Source: Pyrenochaeta sp. MPI-SDFR-AT-0127
Lineage: Eukaryota; Ascomycota; Dothideomycetes; Pleosporales; Cucurbitariaceae
Assembly (NCBI GenBank): GCA_020747015.1
Contig: JAGTJM010000019.1
Span: 372,001-436,000 of the forward strand
DNA length: 64,000 bases
Direction: 5' to 3'
Shown: positions 1-9,564 of the stretch, one piece after another
Position numbering within the stretch: position 1 is the stretch's first letter
How the letters are laid out: every line of letters begins with the position of its first letter
Notes under the pieces: model-generated
Databases searched by the model: none
The model's input: only the letters and a program-made list of their open reading frames with translations
What the model was told of the DNA's origin: nothing
Translations under genes and position numbers: made by a program

Positions 1-576
1 CAGCCCGGAGTCAACTGCAAGGAAGCTGAAGCAAGTCTCGATGAGAGGGATAAGAAGAGGTCTATCGACTGGACCACCAGCGACGATGTCTGTCATACGT
101 TTCTGATGGCCCGCAATGTGGCAGTGCCGTTAGGCTCGCAAAAGCGCGGGAAGCCCAAGGCCTGCATCACCCCCGCTTGTACAGTAAATCATCTGAGCAA
201 GAAGGCGTGTGGAAAGCTGGAAGATCTCTTTGAACAATTGTCCAAGGACCAAGGATATCCCGAAGGCTTCACCACAGATGATGATGTTTGCGGGACGTCT
301 CTAGCCGCTCGCAATGCCACGCTTCCTTCTGTCATCAAGTCGATCCTCTCGCAGACTTCGGCTACCATGTCCAAGCGTGCAGGACAGAAGCTCTGCGTTC
401 TGCCTTACTGCAAAGGGTTGACTGAGGAGGCTTGCGAGGATGTAGAGCAGTTGATGGAACAATTGGCGAAAGACGTTGGTGGAGACATTGACTATACCAC
501 CGATGACGATGTCTGCAACACAGCGAAGACTCTCAACGCTGCAAAGTCCGCGAACCCCGCCAAAAGCAACCACTGA
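1..576 (+). CDS. Modular cysteine-rich repeat protein, 3' end (partial)
   Basis: The frame is open from the first base of the window and ends at TGA 574-576, so the N-terminus, including any signal peptide, lies outside. The 191 visible residues hold one partial and two complete copies of a module. Each full module starts with CITPAC or CVLPYC, has a third Cys in KKAC or EEAC, a helical acidic stretch (LEDLFEQL, VEQLMEQL), and ends with FTTDDDVC or YTTDDDVC. The spacing between successive DVC motifs is about 65 and 74 residues. A Lys-Arg pair precedes the two complete modules (QKRG, SKRA), and the partial module contains KKRS, which would suit Kex2 cutting if the protein is secreted. I do not recognise the family. 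Secretion and processing are inferred from the Cys pattern and dibasic sites only. Confidence 0.6.
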   Translation, partial: QPGVNCKEAEASLDERDKKRSIDWTTSDDVCHTFLMARNVAVPLGSQKRGKPKACITPACTVNHLSKKACGKLEDLFEQLSKDQGYPEGFTTDDDVCGTSLAARNATLPSVIKSILSQTSATMSKRAGQKLCVLPYCKGLTEEACEDVEQLMEQLAKDVGGDIDYTTDDDVCNTAKTLNAAKSANPAKSNH

Positions 577-656
577 ATGTGGGATTCTGCCTACTGCGAC
601 GCCTCCTTCCGGACTGTAACTTGTTATGGTCCGCAGCATACTCCATACCCGTTCCA

Positions 657-829
657 ACATGCCCAAAGAAGCTGTCCGACTGCGTGACGGATGTGGAGAC
701 CCGGCCCTGACTACACCACATCGGCAAGGATTCCCTAAGCGTTTGCGCTACACAATTTCGCTAGGAATTGTCCTTTAACAACAGGGAATTTGAAGTGCTG
801 CAGATTAAACGATGATGTCTGCGGCAAGC
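657..829 (+). pseudogene. Possible decayed extra module of the upstream repeat protein
   Basis: Downstream of the stop codon there are broken pieces resembling the module. Bases 660-701 can be read as CPKKLSDCVTDVET, similar to CKGLTEEACEDVEQ of the last intact module. Bases 706-723 read PDYTTS, and 808-828 read NDDVCGK, like the DDDVC ending. The last two share the frame of the intact gene, the first is shifted, and stops lie between them. This looks like one or two modules lost to frameshifts and stops. Chance similarity over such short pieces is a real alternative, as is an unrecognised intron. Confidence 0.35.
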
Positions 830-1297
830 TATTGTTTTATGAGGCTCATGTGTTCCTAACGGGTCACGGTGGGGGTGGTGTTGAAGTGAGCTTTTGAGGT
901 TTGGCTCTTGGGTCTTGTTGTTTATTGTATTTGTTGATCATTGCTGCTGGATGGTGACTGGAGACCATTCGTATCGTTTGTTTTCTTATGTTTTGTTTGC
1001 TACTGTTACTAATTGACTTCCTTTTGTCCTATTTCATGTTCGTGTCAAAGCTTGCACATGACTTCCCCTCGTAAGGCTTGAACCTCATCAACCACGCTCT
1101 GCATTTAGTTTTCTACTTTAGTGTAACCGATTGGATGAAGAGAGCATAATTGGATATAAAAAATTCCTCTAGAGAAACGAGCTAGCAGCGTCACGTTGCA
1201 TAAGAACACAATTTCACAACGATCAAAGCGAAACTTCGCTTCATAAACTAATAAATGCAGGCTGAACGCACCGCCTCAGGATAACCTGAGCGTCTTT
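830..1297. other. Intergenic stretch, nothing recognised
   Basis: This lies between the plus-strand repeat protein and the convergent minus-strand SET gene, so it should hold both 3' untranslated regions. It is T-rich around 890-1070. No further gene, RNA or repeat was seen. Confidence 0.5.
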
Positions 1298-3510
1298 CTA
1301 TACTTGGGATTCCTGATATATCCACTCGTCGTCGCTGCGATGCCCGTTCTCCCTCCAAGGCCGCGCGTACAAGCACTTCTTCACCGCCCCATGTTCAAGC
1401 ACGGGAACAATCTCCTGTTCTGTAACTTTCATCGCCCACATGATTATCCTGACGCCCAGATTCTCAGTCTTTCCGCGAATAAAAACTGGCGCAGCATTTT
1501 CCGCCGGTTGGTTGACAAACGTGAGACCCAGGTCATCGAGGATGTCGATAGGCGTAGCGTCCGCATCGGGCGATGTGAGATGCAGAAAGTCGCCGACATT
1601 CTCGTCCACAAACGTGTATGTTTCAGCGTCCTCGATACCATCTTCGAGTGAGGGAAGTGCGTGGCGCGTGAACAGGTCGCGGAGCCACGCGGAAACAAGG
1701 CTGTCGTCTTTCTCGGGTGTGGTCAATATTGTGGAGATGAAAACGATGAGGAATAATGTCCAAATGATTCCTTCATCTCCTGGACCTTGAAGTTTGTGCT
1801 TGTTGAGGCCTTTTCTGAGTAGCTCTGCTCGGCTGGGGAACTCGTGCTCAAAAGTTGCAAGAGCGTCAGATACAGAAAGCAATACTGGTGTCTGGGACGG
1901 CACTTTGCCGCTCGGTACACGCAGTCTATCGACCACGGCTTTGAGCTCGCTCCGGATAGCATGGATGATCTTTGCTTGCCCATCGCGGTAGATTTTCGCA
2001 TATTTTTGCTTCTCGTTCCTGGGTTCTAGATCAGTGTGTAAGGGTAGGTTGTGACATCTCTGCTCAATGGCTTGGTGCAAGAGCACTAAAATCTGCAGCG
2101 TTATCTGTACGCCTGGACGCTCGATGTTGATTTCATGAACGTCAAGATCAAGAGCCAGCACAGTCTGGACGAAAAAGAGGTGTACAATGTACGGTGGTAT
2201 ACCGCGGAAAAACGGAACCTGGTTATCATAACGTCCAAACGGATGGGCCATAGCTCGTAAAAAGTGCTGTTCTGTATTCGGATCCGTCTCCAAGAATGAC
2301 GGCGACATACCGAATGGCACATTCTCAGACCTCAGCAGGCCCATCTGTCGTGCATGCTCATGCAGCACGGGTGGAAAGGCAAGCTTCAAGGCAAATTGCT
2401 CGATTGGATTGTCTTCAAGACAGAACCCGTACCCGAGAAGTAGCTCATCATTCTGCTTGGGGGCATAGTTGTTGAAGAGTTCTTGTCCAGTCTCGAAGGT
2501 CTCGTGGTCAAGGCATCTCAAAGAAAAGGAGGTATGTGGTTGAAAGTCCCACTCCACCTTGGCAGATACAGAGTGGTTAAGTATATCAACTACCGGGAAG
2601 AGCAGGGGTATTGTTTCTCGACCAGGTAGGATGTGTGTAGAGATGAAGGCGCGTGAGGTGAAGATTGTGGCTGCCCATAAGAGTGATTTGCTGGCCTTGT
2701 TAGCAGGTTACCTATCAACTTGCTGACTTCAGAGTATACGATGCGCCAGGCTTGTTGTCGATCTACTTGCACATGGATCTGAACGGACCAGGCTCGATAT
2801 TCCACTGAATGTCACCCAATTCAAGATTGAGGGCTTGACGGATGGCTTTTGGGAATGTCTCACGCAAATATGTTGACGTGGCTCTTGCATGCCGGGCATG
2901 ATTGGAACCACAGGCAGACTTACAAATCAATCTCGTCAGCTAGGGCAACACCATACTCTTTCATAACATTGGTAGCCTGCTCCCACTGTCTAAGCATTTC
3001 CTCTCTTCTCTCACGAGCGGCTGGCGCCAAACCTGTGCCAACGAGGAAAGACGCATCTTGCTCATCGAACCAAAGAGGCGTAGTCATGCCCTCTGGCCCC
3101 GGTAAGCAGGCAATGTAAGCGTACCATGGTGAGTCTTTGCCCTTCTTGCGCTGCTCAATCAAGAGCAGATACGTTAGTATATGATCAGGAATCTTGCCTC
3201 GACATTGCTCTAGCGGGCTCTCGATATGAAAGACCTCTTTCTGATTTGGGTCTAGATTGAGACTTGAAAGTGTAAGTTTCAGTGGACAGGACGCGACAAA
3301 CGATGAATTCAGCGGTGTTGCAACTCGCATGTGAAAGCCATGCGAGTCGCTGTAGACAATGCGAGCGCCAGAATCAATTGACCCTCCGTGCTGGGTGAAC
3401 CACGCTACGAGATTCTCAGACAACGGATGTGTACTGAAGTCTTGACTCGGTCTCTGACGGCCGCGAGACGTTTCGTCAACGCTTGTGGGCTGATGATTAT
3501 TTAATAGCAT
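1298..3510 (-). CDS. SET-domain protein-lysine methyltransferase (Rkm/SETD type), two exons
   Basis: The model joins exon 1 (3510-2924) and exon 2 (2690-1298) across a 233-nt intron with a GTAAGT donor and a CAG acceptor, giving 1,980 nt and a 659-residue protein. The SET core is split as in Rubisco-LSMT/SETD3-like enzymes. Exon 1 has PLWF and FLVGTGL. Exon 2 opens with SLLWAATIFTSRAF, then VVDILNHS (the NHS signature) and GQELFNNYAPKQNDELLLGYGF, followed by a long C-terminal region matching the position of the substrate-binding domain. Members use S-adenosylmethionine to methylate lysines on ribosomal or other non-histone proteins, and the target here is unknown. The 5' end is uncertain: the frame stays open without an ATG from about 3757 to 3510 and reads protein-like there (DDYYGRKRFQEYLVGHIG), so an upstream exon may exist. 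Confidence 0.8.
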
Positions 3511-4963
3511 GGCGGCGTTCGAAGCCCCAATATGGCCGACGAGGTATTCCTGGAATCTCTTTCGTCCGTAATAGTCATCCGAAGCGGCGCGGTCGGGGTT
3601 TGTGTTGATCCGATTTGAGCGTTGGCCAGGACAAATGATGTATTTGTCGTCCAGCTGACGAGAGCTCGGCCTCGGCCTGAAGAGAAGAAAATTTGAGGCG
3701 CGGAAGACGGAGTTGGACGGAACCGATCGGATGGTCGTCCAGGATAAGGGACTCGTCTAGAAGCGAAGGGGAGCTTGCAGGAGATCTTGAAGTGGAGCGG
3801 GGCATGCAGAATCGACGCAGTGCTCAGACGGCGTGATGTGGTGTCGGTGAAGGGAGCTACTATCGAGTGTGCAAGCTACTCGCACCGCCGTGGCCGAGCC
3901 AGTGTGCGTACTAATTACCGCGAGCTACTTGCCCAATTGGCGATCCTGTGGGAACCTGTGGGACTGTGTGACTGTCTAATAAGCTTTCCAAGTCTGACAT
4001 GAAGCAGCTTGGTGCCGCTGACGAGAGTAGGATGTTTCTCTGTGGTATAGCATACGTCTGGCCCGAAGTGCTTGGTGTTGGCTTTCGGCTGAAACGGCAA
4101 GCCACATGGGAGCCAATCAAGCCCCATCTTGTCGACGACTGGATGCATACGACGAATACGCCGTATCTAGGCTGCGACTTTGTGAAATGCCGGTTTGGAC
4201 TGGCGGCCAGCCGGAGGTGCGCGGCACTGATGTCTTGCCTTCTCTCCTCATTTCAACCGCCGCCAAACTCGATGCGGCGCCTCCCCCAGTCAGCGTGGAG
4301 GCCTCCGAGCATCGCCCATGGTAAGCAGCCCAGCAACCAGTGTTGACAATTGTCACTCGGTTGCCGAGCAGCTGAACAAGCCCCCGAGCCAAGCAGCGAG
4401 CAGATGGAAGAGGCCTAAGAAGCGAAAGTCTAGCCACCTGTGCATGAAACCAACCAGGCGAGCCAATCAGTCTGGTGTCTGTGCCAGGCCTTGACCGGAT
4501 GCGTTCGTGTCGCTGTTTGAGCATCGCGATACGCTAACGGGACCGGGACCGTTGACCTTGCCGGCTTGCTTCTGTGCCTCGTGCACACGCAATGCGGCGG
4601 ACAAGAAGAATGCCTTACCCGCTGTGCGCCTGCAACAAAAGACGTGTCTGTATCTCTGTTTCTCGAATGCCCTCGCCGCCCTCAGTCTGAGACGGAACCG
4701 CCGTCGATGCTCGCTTAGAAAGGGACAATTGGCTCTCCACCCCTGTTTGAAGTCAGCTACTGCTAGCTGTGGCTTGTAAGTCAGCCCTGGCATCTGGCGT
4801 GTATTTGCGGATTACGCTTGACGAGAGGGGGCATGCACTCAAACTTCAGCGCACAGCCCTTCCACCAGACTCTTAAGGAACATGGCCGCCTCTCTGCTAG
4901 CCGTCCCGACCTCGCTGTCTTTTGCCTGTGTACTGATTGACTTTCCAGCATGTTCACCCTTAC
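3511..4963. other. Divergent promoter region between SET gene and proline-rich gene
   Basis: The two flanking genes point away from each other, so this 1.45 kb should hold both promoters and leaders. A short minus-strand frame begins with ATG at 3805 (MPRSTSRSPASSP) and could be a first exon of the SET gene, but no convincing splice joins it. A tract matching an intron end (branch-like CTGAT and acceptor TTTCCAG) lies at about 4933-4948, just before the downstream ATG. Other reading frames here look like chance. Confidence 0.4.
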
Positions 4964-7057
4964 ATGGTAGCTGGAGTTATGCTGCTGATGTCGACAGCCG
5001 ATGCCGCAGCCAAACATGGCCATGAATACTCAACACCACCACCACCACGCCGTGACGCAACGCCCGGAAACCATGTCTCCTTTCTCGCCCAGATGCCTCT
5101 TGCCATTCTCGGTTCTTACCTCCGCAAACAGACGCCCTCTCCGACGCCTCCTCCTCCACAGGACGCCCCAGGCACCCCAACACCAAAGAAGCATGTCATG
5201 ACACCAGCGCACGACGATGCTACAAGCTCACCTGCTCCTTCACGACCTGTATCCTCTGGCAGCAGCGCCACCAATGAGAGGCTAAAGAAGCGCGCCCCTC
5301 GCTCCAAGACATCCTATCTCATTGCCAAACCTGCACAGCCGGTTAACCCTCGTCACAAGCTACACATTCGACCCAAGGTTCTTTTACAGCTGCACCAAGT
5401 CATTGCAACGCAGCGCCCAAAGCCTGTCTACGAAGTTATACCCTTTTCGCTCCTTCCCCAACCATCCACAAGGCGCCTCGCTCGGTCCTTCAATACCAGG
5501 GAGAGGTTGGGGCCAAATGACCTGTTGATTGTCAAGGCAGAGGCGTACAGCAGCAAGGATGAGGATGCAAGGTCGGACGATGACCGTTGGGGGTCACGAG
5601 ATGTCATAGCCGTCATAAGCTCAGGGAAGTGTGAGAGAGGCGCGAATGGAAAGACCGAGATCTGCATGGAGGATGCGACGAGCGGCTGGGAGGTCACCAA
5701 CATGCCTAACGGCGGCTATGAGTTCAACACCACGGATGATCATGGTCTGGCCCTGAAAGCGAGATGGGTCTTGAAGCCAGCCCATACTCGGAGAACATCA
5801 GGCATATCCACAACGCCGCAACCTTCGCCCACCTTTCCAGGCGGCCAGGATGATAAAAAGTTCACCTTCAGCACTATAAGTTCCAATTCAAGGCGCCATC
5901 CAATAATTGCAAAAATGACTCGAACTCGCATCGATGTCATGGATTCCTACGCTATGCCTTCGGCAACTTCCCCGCCTACGCCGAATTTTCCTTCAGATAC
6001 CCAATCGCCTGTTATGACACCTTCGAGCATCGATATGAATTCTTTTCTAGACCCTGCCAACACTGCTCTTCCAATCGAGACCGATGATGCACTTCGACGC
6101 TTCATTGTCGCGTCTGGCGTATGGGTTGCTTCTCAGGTTTTTTCCTCAACAGACAATAGCTCTTCGACCCCTTCATTGAATACATCGGCTACCTTTCGTC
6201 CACCAAACCACCGTGCAGCCTCAATGTCATTCATCGACTCGCCCCGCTCCACATCACCGGCGTCCACTAATGGTGATAACCGCCCTTCTTTTCCCAAACT
6301 ATTCAGGAGCGGCACTGACCGACTTCCTCGTAGCATGAGCTTTACAGAGCCGGCGGCGTCTCCTGTGTCAACAAAGACAACACCAAACGCCTCTCCCGTC
6401 TCGAAGACACGTTCACGTCGAGCAAATTCCACTGGTAACACCCACTTTCACAGCATGACTGGCAGTATGAGGAAGCGTTACGGTCTTGCTTTCGAAGATC
6501 AAGCACTCCCAGAGACCGAAGAAGAAAGGCAGAATAAGCGTAGTGGGGAATTGCTTCGAATCAAGGAACTAGTACTCCCGTCACCTACCGATTCGCCTTC
6601 AGTCGATGCGCCCGTTGCTCAAGACAAATCTGGATCTTTCATGTCTGCAATACCTTCACCTATCGTCATACCTCCTTCCAATGATGTTACACCCCCCGTT
6701 CTACTTTCTGCGCCTTTACTTTCTCCGCCACTGCTCTCTCCGCCACTTCCGGATCCCGAACGCGCTAGAAAGACGCAATCAGCCTACAATCCTGTGACAA
6801 CTACAGGCTTGTGGGACTCTGGCGTTACCGAAGGGCCTGGATTGAGAGCACGTCCAACGAGCATGTTCGTCATGAATGAGAAGAAAAAGAAAGAAGAGAA
6901 GAAGCGTGAGCGAAGTAAGAGCAAAGAAAATAGGAAGGAGGAAAGGAGGCGGTCAATAGAGAATCAGGACTGCTTGGGATTGAAGAGGAAGAGCGATTGG
7001 TACAAATACAAGCTTAAACTAACTCTCAAAGGAATGTTCAAGAGAGAGAAATCTTGA
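4964..7057 (+). CDS. Conserved proline/serine-rich fungal protein of unknown function
   Basis: This single open frame encodes about 697 residues if ATG 4964 is used; ATG 4979 and 4988 (MSTADAAAKHG) are also possible starts. An intron acceptor-like CAG directly precedes the region, so the leader may be spliced. The N-terminal part is rich in Pro, Ser and Thr. A more ordered core includes KPVYEVIPFSLL, GGYEFNTTDDHGLALKARWV and FTFSTISSNSRRHPIIA, then TRTRIDVMDSY and DDALRRFIVASGVWVA. The remainder is low-complexity Ser/Pro sequence, ending in a very basic Lys/Arg/Glu tail (about the last 65 residues). The core looks conserved and globular, but I cannot name a domain. No signal peptide or convincing membrane segment is seen. 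The basic tail could bind nucleic acid or direct the protein to the nucleus; that is inference. Confidence 0.75.
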   Translation: MVAGVMLLMSTADAAAKHGHEYSTPPPPRRDATPGNHVSFLAQMPLAILGSYLRKQTPSPTPPPPQDAPGTPTPKKHVMTPAHDDATSSPAPSRPVSSGSSATNERLKKRAPRSKTSYLIAKPAQPVNPRHKLHIRPKVLLQLHQVIATQRPKPVYEVIPFSLLPQPSTRRLARSFNTRERLGPNDLLIVKAEAYSSKDEDARSDDDRWGSRDVIAVISSGKCERGANGKTEICMEDATSGWEVTNMPNGGYEFNTTDDHGLALKARWVLKPAHTRRTSGISTTPQPSPTFPGGQDDKKFTFSTISSNSRRHPIIAKMTRTRIDVMDSYAMPSATSPPTPNFPSDTQSPVMTPSSIDMNSFLDPANTALPIETDDALRRFIVASGVWVASQVFSSTDNSSSTPSLNTSATFRPPNHRAASMSFIDSPRSTSPASTNGDNRPSFPKLFRSGTDRLPRSMSFTEPAASPVSTKTTPNASPVSKTRSRRANSTGNTHFHSMTGSMRKRYGLAFEDQALPETEEERQNKRSGELLRIKELVLPSPTDSPSVDAPVAQDKSGSFMSAIPSPIVIPPSNDVTPPVLLSAPLLSPPLLSPPLPDPERARKTQSAYNPVTTTGLWDSGVTEGPGLRARPTSMFVMNEKKKKEEKKRERSKSKENRKEERRRSIENQDCLGLKRKSDWYKYKLKLTLKGMFKREKS

Positions 7058-9564
7058 TGGTCATTTTGAACACACGCCTGCACGGCACTTTTTTTTTTGG
7101 GATATATGGCATAATGGATTCGGTATGAATCCATATTGGCGTTTCTGCATTTGATGGGCATTTCTCTGTTACCCCTGGGCTGGTCCTTCAAAGGTTCCCC
7201 CAGGTCATATCTATCACAGCATAGCTTTTCCTTCACTGTCTTACCATCGCCACTCTCGACATAGAGATTTCATCATCTGAATTTCGATGATACCCCCACA
7301 ATTCATACTCGTTCAAAAGATTCAATGACAATCTCGTTTCGATTCTCTTCACATGTTTTTTTTCTGCCTCCGCGCCATGCTCCGACCCTCCGTGTTATAC
7401 CTGGGATCCGGGCCTGCCGTAGCTCCCGTGAGACCCCGATGCACGGAACCCATTTCCCACTCTCTGATGCGCGTTTTTTTGTGGACCTCTCACGATAAGC
7501 GTTTTTGCGCGCCGAACGCCCTGTAACCCTAGTCTGTAGCGTGCGATCGTCGAGAGTTCTCTCCGTCCAAATCACCGAAACGTCCGCCGTTTCCTCGCCG
7601 TTGTGCCGTATCGTGCCGAAATAAGTTGCATTTGCGCCATGGGAGATGGTATGGTGGAATGGACAGGGGAAACTAAATAAATGTGCAAGGACTTTCTGGA
7701 TTTAGCTAGGCTTGCGGGAATGCGCTGATGCGGATTGGAGAGTTTGTTGTTAAACTGGTCGAGTGAGATAATGACGCATCTCCTAATGATAGTAGATTAG
7801 CCTTGCAAGTATGAACCTTTGCACTGTTAGGGGGGTCAATGTTATACGATATATACGACGTATGGCGTATGGGTACGGTTTAACAGATAGCAAGTGAGGC
7901 GCGTAAAATAGTGGTTCCAACTATGTGCACTATCCCCAATTATCACACTCGTGCCTTATCTTGCTCTCTACCAATATTACCACGGTGGCTATCAATTTTT
8001 GACACTTGTTTGGGCGATGCTACCATCAGTAAGCTGCTCAATTATGTTCCTAGGTAGCCTGGTTTTATAGTGAAAGCTGCAAGAGCTTGCATCATCGAGC
8101 AGTCATGATACCCAAGACGAGATAATTCACAGCAGTAATCCCAGACTCGTAAAGTACTAGTTGTTGAAGAAGCATCTCTAATAGAGACTGTGCTGTGATT
8201 GGCCACCAAATACGCCCATCGACTATGGAGATTTCAACTGGACAAACTTATGTACCCGAGTATTAACTTCCAACATCTCCGTCCAACGCTGTCTGACCTC
8301 GAGTGCGAAAACTACTTAGCTTGTGTCGCGATTTGCCGCTCCCAGTCCTATATTGTCGCGCTGTATTGCGCAGACCCTATGGAGAACAGTATCTTGCTGT
8401 TGTAACACAGGTAATGGACTTTGGAAATCACAATTCAGCCGTGGATAGCAAGCGCGACAGTGGTCAGGGTCCGCTTTTCACTTTTAGGGTTGTCATTTTC
8501 GTTGATTCGGTGTAGTGCGTTGATTAGGGTATTATCTTCCCAACCTGAGGTCACTTAATAGTGTATTGTGACCGATATACGCTATTCTATATCAGTCTCC
8601 ATGAATCGTGCGCAACCGGTAAAGTATTTAGAGCCGTGTTTGGGTGAGATCTGTATTTTGGCACCCAGGAAAAAGTATCCTTATAGAATTTGTTCGATTT
8701 CACGATTTGATCTATAAGGATTGTCAAATTTACTACTATGGAGACTAAGATTAGCTATGATGCATCCTAAAATAGGTTTTCCGTTTGTAATGCAACGGCT
8801 AAGCTCACTGATGCTTTGCAGGCGTGTATGAACTTGTATGTCTGTTATACAGTGTGTTCTGAATGAATCCTTGATGATCAACCAATCTAGTATCACTTTC
8901 AGAACATAGATTGCTAGTAATGCTTACATCTAATGCTAAGCTTGAGGTGTATAACTCGTGCATTTATACCTATAATTTGGTGGGTGTCAAACTCCTGGCA
9001 AAGGTGGATCTCAAAAGAGAGCAGAATCAGTGGTGGAAGCAAGGAGTAGAGGTGTCCCCAGCTGACCGTAAATTCTAGCTCGTGAAGTCTTGTCTCGCCA
9101 TGTAAACAACTTTGTTGATGAATGATGATATTATATGTTCCGCTCGCAGGTCTCTTCTAGTGCCAGTCGAGATCTGTCTCACCACGAGCACTGTTGTACG
9201 TTGCAAACCCTTTCACTCTCCACTCTTTAGCCTCTCTACGCGCTTTGCAACCGATATTTCACCGTCACCACTCACTGCTTGGTGTTTTCAAGGTTGCATG
9301 GGGTTCCCGATCAAAACAGCCAATCAGCTGCAAGGAATCGCCGCACTAGCGCGATCTCCCAATCCGCTTGGACCCCAGCAACGCGCGAACCAAAACACGG
9401 CGTGGCCTTCCCAAACACGACCTGGCGACTCGCCTTTCTCACAACAACACCTTCTTTTAGCTGTGCGTTCCTGTTCTGCCCGCTCACTCCGAACGAGCCT
9501 GGGTGTTTCCTTTCTTTTCTCCTGCCATTTGTCCTGCGGGACGTGACAATCTGCGTTTGTCACC
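7058..9564. other. 2.5 kb intergenic region, no gene supported
   Basis: This region precedes topoisomerase II. From roughly 7600 to 9100 it is visibly A+T-richer than the flanking genes, with many short stops in all frames. No protein similarity, tRNA or clear repeat was found. Pyrimidine-rich sequence at about 9170-9560 next to the topoisomerase ATG is probably its promoter and leader. Confidence 0.45.

Noticed and set aside
301..666. Minus-strand frame of 121 codons over the repeat gene
   Set aside because: It is antisense to the better supported repeat protein and has no recognisable motif.
2696..2917. Protein-like stretch in the SET gene intron (RETFPKAIRQALNLELGD)
   Set aside because: It is interrupted by a stop, and skipping it gives a perfect SET core in frame, so I treat it as intron.
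4117..4793. Overlapping minus-strand frames upstream of the proline-rich gene
   Set aside because: No ATG-led frame shows a domain or biased composition of a real protein, and it lies in a divergent promoter.
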